DNA from: Candidatus Electrothrix gigas
GTDB taxonomy: Bacteria; Desulfobacterota; Desulfobulbia; Desulfobulbales; Desulfobulbaceae
Assembly: GCA_022766165.1 (NCBI GenBank)
Contig: QYLO01000036.1
Coordinates: 1 to 35,191 of the forward strand
Reading direction: 5' to 3'
DNA: 35,191 nucleotides
Under the pieces are notes generated by a model. It searched no databases and was not told the DNA's origin. It saw only the letters and a list, made by a program, of their open reading frames with translations. Shown piece by piece: positions 31,542 to 35,191 of the stretch; position 1 is the first letter of the stretch; each line of letters begins with the position of its first letter. Position numbers and translations under genes: made by a program.

Positions 31542-31832
31542 GACGAATCAAGGGGGTGTGATTAATATCATAATGGGAATAGGGAGTTTAAAAGGCCCCT
31601 TATAATGTCTGATCCTTACAAGAAAGTCAATCATAATTCTTCCCCGGTTATCAACCTCTTCTTACATGGAATGGATTCGGTGTTTGCTTTTTTTACCTGA
31701 TATGGTTACTTCTTTCTCAAGGAGCAATGTAATGTTATTTTTTATCTCAATATGACCAGCATCATGTTGTTTTATGAAATTTTTTCTGAAACTTTTAAAA
31801 AAGCTGCATGAAAAACGAGAGGCTTGAAGTAA
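31542..31832. promoter_or_regulatory. Divergent intergenic region, mtnA to the RimB-RimK gene
   Basis: About 290 bp of AT-rich DNA between two divergent genes. Promoters for both must be here, but I could not pick convincing -35/-10 pairs. An AGAGG at 31818-31822 serves the TTG start at 31833. No RNA gene or riboswitch was recognised; a 29-codon frame near 31668 is not convincing. Confidence 0.35.
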
Positions 31833-33224
31833 TTGAAAACTATTATTGGTAGCGAAGAGTGGTGTGCATTTCCAGAGATGGGATTACCTGCGATAAAAGC
31901 TCGTGTAGATTCTGGGGCAAAAACATCATCAATACACACTTTTAATATTACCACCTTCAGGAGAAAAGGGGTAATGTGGGTAAGTTTTGAAGTTCATCCC
32001 CTACAAAATAACCGTTATACTGTTGTTCGCTGTGAAAAGCCTGTTGTTGATAAAAGAGCTGTTAAAAATTCCAGCGGAATTTCTGAAACACGTTATGTCA
32101 TCTCTTCTCTCATAGAGCTAGGTGATGTAACTTGGGAAATAGAACTGACCTTAGCTAATAGAGACTCTATGGGGTATCGAATGCTGTTGGGGCGATCAGG
32201 GATGGCTGACCGGTTACTTATTGATCCTTCTCAAAGTCTTTGCTTAGGGGATATTTCAGCCGATAAACTTGAGAATTTTTACGGTACTGATAGGCCCGAA
32301 CGAAGCGGTTTGAAAATCGGATTATTGGCAAGTAACATTAACCTTTATAGTAATCAACGAATCTTGGAGACCGGTGAAGAACGTGGACATGAAATGGTCT
32401 TTTTGGACATTAAGCAGTGTTACATGAAGCTGGATGCAAAACATCCAGAGGCTCGTTATAGAGGTGGGAAAACACTTAACGACTTTGACTCAATTATCAC
32501 ACGAATTAAACCGAGTGTTACGTTTTATGGTTGTGCGCTTGCAAGGCAATTTGAGAGCATGAATGTGCTTTCAATGAATTCATCCGATGCTATCATTAAG
32601 TCGAGGGATAAATTATTTTCCCTTCAGCTGATGCTGACAAAAGGTATTAATATACCTACTACAGGGTTTGCTAAATCACCGATTGATACAGGTGATTTAA
32701 TTGAAATGGTAGGTGGGGCGCCTCTTATAGTAAAGCTGTTAGAAGGAACGCAAGGAAGAGGCGTTGTTTTGGCAGAAACCAAAAAAGCGGCAGAAAGTGT
32801 AATAAATGCCTTTAAAGCACTACAGGCCAATTTACTTGTTCAAGAATTTATTAAAGAGGCTGATGGTAAAGATTTGCGCTGTTTTGTGATAAATGGGAAA
32901 GTTGTTGCTTCAATTCAACGCACGGCAGCGCCAGGTGAGTTCAGGGCGAATCTCCATCAAGGCGGCACTGCAAGCGTAGTGAAAATAACTCCAGATGAGC
33001 GTAAATTGGCAGTTGCTGCTGCAAAGGTCTTGGGGTTAAATATAGCAGGCGTTGATATAGTTCGCTCAAAAAAAGGTCCACTGTTATTAGAGGTTAATTC
33101 CTCTCCTGGGCTTGAAGGGATTGAAACAGCAACAGGCAAAGATATTGCCGGGCTTATGATTTCTTCTATTGAAAGAAAGCTTGGCTGGAAGAGGAAGTTG
33201 GGAAGTACACAACTTGCTGATTGA
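31833..33224 (+). CDS. RimB-like retropepsin-type protease fused to RimK-like ATP-grasp ligase
   Basis: A 463-aa fusion. Residues about 1-140 match the ATP-dependent zinc protease/RimB family (PF05618): [20 protein letters not shown], then 'VDSGAKTSS' with the retropepsin-like Asp26, and '[10 protein letters not shown]'. Residues about 160-455 match RimK/LysX ATP-grasp enzymes: [18 protein letters not shown], '[15 protein letters not shown]', '[19 protein letters not shown]' (ATP-binding lid), '[20 protein letters not shown]' and '[26 protein letters not shown]'. RimK adds glutamates to the C-terminus of ribosomal protein S6, and RimB modulates it. The start is TTG with AGAGG ten bases upstream; a TAA lies directly before it in frame. 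Base composition is visibly AT-richer than the neighbours, so transfer is possible. Confidence 0.9.
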   Translation: MKTIIGSEEWCAFPEMGLPAIKARVDSGAKTSSIHTFNITTFRRKGVMWVSFEVHPLQNNRYTVVRCEKPVVDKRAVKNSSGISETRYVISSLIELGDVTWEIELTLANRDSMGYRMLLGRSGMADRLLIDPSQSLCLGDISADKLENFYGTDRPERSGLKIGLLASNINLYSNQRILETGEERGHEMVFLDIKQCYMKLDAKHPEARYRGGKTLNDFDSIITRIKPSVTFYGCALARQFESMNVLSMNSSDAIIKSRDKLFSLQLMLTKGINIPTTGFAKSPIDTGDLIEMVGGAPLIVKLLEGTQGRGVVLAETKKAAESVINAFKALQANLLVQEFIKEADGKDLRCFVINGKVVASIQRTAAPGEFRANLHQGGTASVVKITPDERKLAVAAAKVLGLNIAGVDIVRSKKGPLLLEVNSSPGLEGIETATGKDIAGLMISSIERKLGWKRKLGSTQLAD

Positions 33225-33269
33225 AATATTCTTTTGCTGTTTCGGATTCAATGGTTACATCTGCAATCT

Positions 33270-33318
33270 CACCTTGGTTTTACGATGCCTTTTCATTGCG
33301 CCTCATGACACCAAGGTG
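33270..33318 (+). terminator. Possible terminator after the RimB-RimK gene
   Basis: Arms CACCTTGGT (33270-33278) and ACCAAGGTG (33310-33318) are perfectly complementary over 9 bp with a long 31-nt loop, followed by GGACTTTTTC. The long loop lowers confidence. A 14-bp palindrome CTCAATTAATTGAG also lies at 33402-33415 near the facing gene. Confidence 0.4.
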
Positions 33319-33440
33319 GGACTTTTTCAAGCTACCAGTTTATTATTTGGCATCAAATGGTTTACAGTTTGTCTTTTTGTTCGAGTTTTTTTAAAAGCTA
33401 ACTCAATTAATTGAGCGTTATCTGCTTCTTCCGGTTTCAG

Positions 33441-33650
33441 TTAATATTCATAATGATCACTATAAAATATATTGTCGTCATCATCATAATAACCGTCATC
33501 AAGTGAATCAAACGATTCTAGTATGACCGGTTTAATACTCATTATCTGAAACTCCTTTTCGCAATCATCACAATATACCTCATCACCAGGTTCATGATCA
33601 TAATAGATTCTTATTTTCCCCCCACAGGCTGGACACTTAACATTTTTCAT
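33441..33650 (-). CDS. LysW-like small zinc-ribbon protein with acidic tail
   Basis: A 69-aa protein. The ATG at 33650 has a perfect GAGGAGG site, so the longer frame to 33740 is not the gene. The zinc ribbon is Cys6-x2-Cys9 (CPACGGKIRIYY) and Cys27-x2-Cys30 (VYCDDCEKEF). Spacing and the following 'MSIKPVILE' resemble LysW/AmCP amino-group carrier proteins (CPECGAEL...VVCEDCGAELEVVGLDP). Those proteins receive an amino acid on their C-terminal Glu from the ATP-grasp enzyme LysX, a RimK relative. This one lacks the usual EDWGE end; its tail is instead rich in Asp and Tyr (DDGYYDDDDN...HYEY). It converges on the RimB-RimK gene, which suggests but does not show a ligase/acceptor relation. Confidence 0.7.
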   Translation of the reverse strand: MKNVKCPACGGKIRIYYDHEPGDEVYCDDCEKEFQIMSIKPVILESFDSLDDGYYDDDDNIFYSDHYEY

Positions 33651-33701
33651 AATGCCTCCTCTGCGACAAAAAAATGAGCAATCTGCAAACACAATCTTGA
33701 T

Positions 33702-33731
33702 GCCATATCGGCTTTTACAGGTTGTAGTCAA
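33702..33731 (-). promoter_or_regulatory. Weak candidate promoter for the LysW-like gene
   Basis: On the minus strand TTGACT (33731-33726) is followed after 18 bp by TATGGC (33707-33702), about 50 bp before the start codon. The -35 box is good and the -10 box poor. Confidence 0.25.
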
Positions 33732-33777
33732 AAAATACAATATATTTTTATTGAATATATAATCCGGTCGAATTTGC

Positions 33778-33822
33778 TCTATTTGAATAAAGAAGAGTTC
33801 TTTGCTAAAATATTCAAATAGA
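33778..33822. repeat. 12-bp perfect inverted repeat in the gap before the transglutaminase gene end
   Basis: TCTATTTGAATA (33778-33789) and TATTCAAATAGA (33811-33822) are perfectly complementary around a 21-nt loop, about 50 bp past the stop of the transglutaminase gene. No U-run follows on the minus strand, so it may be an operator-like site for the LysW-like gene or a weak terminator. Confidence 0.6.
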
Positions 33823-33872
33823 AGCGTTATTTTTTATTTATGGGCTTCCTAAACCTGTTCAGAAGACCGGGA

Positions 33873-35191
33873 TCAGGGCGTTTCTTCTCCTTTCTGTTCC
33901 AGCTCTGCCAGCACAAGAGCTATCTTATCTTCCAACTCTGCCTGTCGAGTACCTGTCAGGCCATCCTGACTAAAGCGTCCTTGATAGTACAGCAAAAGAC
34001 AGGATACCATCGTTTCAGAAAAAATTCCCTGCGAAGAGAGTGTTTGCATCCGTCGCACCCAGGCCAAGGGTGGTTCCCAAGGGTTTCGGACAAAGCCTAA
34101 CTCGTTTAACCGTTGCTCTATTCGCTCAAAGGGAGAACTCTTGTGCTGGCTCTGTTTTGCTTTGTCTGTACTCTCTGTTTTGATCCGCCGGATTTTCCGG
34201 TCCGCCCGCAGTTTTCTGGCAAAAATAATGGCCAGTGGAATAAGAAGGAGCCACCACCATTTTTTCAGCATCTCCTTGTCCATGCCCCAACGCCACTGGG
34301 AAAACTTAAACAGTACTGCGGACCAGAGATCCTGAAGAAACAGCCTGTCAGAGGCGGCATTATCCTCTATCTCTCTCCAAGAAGACGATGTGGTATCCAA
34401 AGGATGCCACTGTCCGTTGAGATAAAATTGCGTCCAGGCATGGGCATGTCGGGCGCGAACCACGATCAAATTGCCAAGCGTACTTGGTTCATGGGCAGAC
34501 CAGCCGGTGATATAGCGGGCCGGAATCCCGCTGGCTCGAAGGAGCAGCACAGTGGCTGTGGCAAAGTATTCGCAGTGACCCGCACGGGAGGTCTGTAAAA
34601 AGGTTGCCAATGAGGTCTGCCCCTGCTTGGCTCCACGGAGCTTGAGAGAGTACTCAAATTGGTTTTGAAAAAAATCAGCAAGCACCCCAGGGATTTTTTC
34701 AGGTTGTTTTGATGCAAGATCCAGCTCTGTTATGATCTGCTCAAGCGCAGGCAACTCTTCGGGTGGAACAATGAGATCTTTTTCCGATGGGGGCAAGTCC
34801 TTGATCGCATCAGACTGATAACGCACCTCATACCCCAGCAAACCAGGGCCTTCTTCAGCCTTAATGGTTCCCAAGGGCGTCTGTTGCAGGCGGGAGACAG
34901 GAAGGTTGCGCAACTGGTATGTTCCCAAGGGTAACTTTAAGAGAGCTTGATCGTTTTTCATTGCAGTCCAGACCGTAAAGTACCTGCCTGCTCCTGGGGT
35001 AGGGGCAGAATGAAGCGTCCACGTGGTCTTGTCTGCTGCTGGTTGGATGTCTGTAAACTGTACTGGAGATGCACGCCAGCTTGTACCACGATAGAGGTTA
35101 TAGGTTGCCTCCCGTAACAGGATCGGCTCAAAGGATGTCTTGCTGGCTTTACTTCCGGTTTTCGTACTGGATTGTTCCCCAGGGCTTATGC
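33873..35191 (-). CDS. TgpA-like transglutaminase-domain membrane protein, partial at the right edge
   Basis: The frame is open to the last base of the window, well past the first ATG at 34961, and the extra residues (REATYNLYRGTSWRASPVQF) look like the extracytoplasmic part of the DUF3488/TgpA family, so the start lies outside. The transglutaminase core is intact: Cys in SRAGHCEYFATATVLLLRAS, 'GIPARYITGWSAHEP', His in RARHAHAWTQFY and Asp in HPLDTTSSSW. One membrane helix follows (KWWWLLLIPLAIIFARKL), then a basic cytosolic segment and a DUF4129-like tail ('RNELGF/PWEPPLAWVRRM'-type region). Family members are membrane-bound transglutaminase-like enzymes, often next to a MoxR ATPase and a DUF58 protein. 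Those partners would be upstream, outside the window. Confidence 0.88.
   Translation of the reverse strand, partial: ISPGEQSSTKTGSKASKTSFEPILLREATYNLYRGTSWRASPVQFTDIQPAADKTTWTLHSAPTPGAGRYFTVWTAMKNDQALLKLPLGTYQLRNLPVSRLQQTPLGTIKAEEGPGLLGYEVRYQSDAIKDLPPSEKDLIVPPEELPALEQIITELDLASKQPEKIPGVLADFFQNQFEYSLKLRGAKQGQTSLATFLQTSRAGHCEYFATATVLLLRASGIPARYITGWSAHEPSTLGNLIVVRARHAHAWTQFYLNGQWHPLDTTSSSWREIEDNAASDRLFLQDLWSAVLFKFSQWRWGMDKEMLKKWWWLLLIPLAIIFARKLRADRKIRRIKTESTDKAKQSQHKSSPFERIEQRLNELGFVRNPWEPPLAWVRRMQTLSSQGIFSETMVSCLLLYYQGRFSQDGLTGTRQAELEDKIALVLAELEQKGEETP

Noticed and set aside
33169..33414. 81-codon plus-strand frame after the RimB-RimK gene
   Set aside because: It overlaps the end of that gene and a likely terminator hairpin and has no ribosome-binding site.

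Overview
The window looks like chromosomal DNA of an anaerobic, diderm (Gram-negative) bacterium. A Desulfobulbales-like member of the Desulfobacterota, possibly a cable-bacterium relative, fits best, but that is inference from gene content, not a taxonomic result. The clues are a Kdo transferase (LPS outer membrane), a hydrogenase-4/complex I-like membrane operon, rubrerythrin/rubredoxin and ferredoxin genes, a SulP permease, and GC-rich intergenic hairpin repeats. No rRNA, tRNA, CRISPR array or complete insertion sequence was seen.

Left end (1-4150): the C-terminal part of a STAND (NB-ARC-type) ATPase with TPR repeats enters from the left edge. It is followed by about 570 bp of non-coding DNA packed with hairpin repeats and an exact 23-bp-period array of palindromes. 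Then come a SpeD-like AdoMet decarboxylase and an M18 aminopeptidase on the minus strand.

4193-12984 (minus strand) is a seven-gene operon. It starts with a protein that looks like an LCIB-type beta-carbonic anhydrase and continues with HyfB-, HyfC-, HyfE-, HyfF-, HyfG- and HyfI-like subunits. The HyfG-like catalytic subunit has lost the NiFe-binding cysteines, so this is not a hydrogenase but an 'energy-converting hydrogenase-related' type complex. A CO2/bicarbonate-linked role is the most exciting hypothesis in the window.

13324-21743 (plus strand): waaA and comEC overlap. They are followed by a compact module of a membrane GAF protein, a 60-aa protein, a protease-fold protein with degenerate catalytic residues and a long helical insertion, and a flotillin.

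21817-31541 (minus strand): a GNAT/class-V aminotransferase fusion with plsY; a perfect 734-bp tandem duplication carrying a ferredoxin gene; a rubredoxin-rubrerythrin gene interrupted by an in-frame TGA; glucokinase; a degraded universal-stress-protein remnant; an intact tandem USP; a SulP transporter with a large soluble insertion; and mtnA.

Right end (31833-35191): a RimB-RimK fusion (plus) converges on a small LysW-like zinc-ribbon protein with an acidic tail (minus), a possible ligase/acceptor pair. A TgpA-like transglutaminase runs off the right edge.
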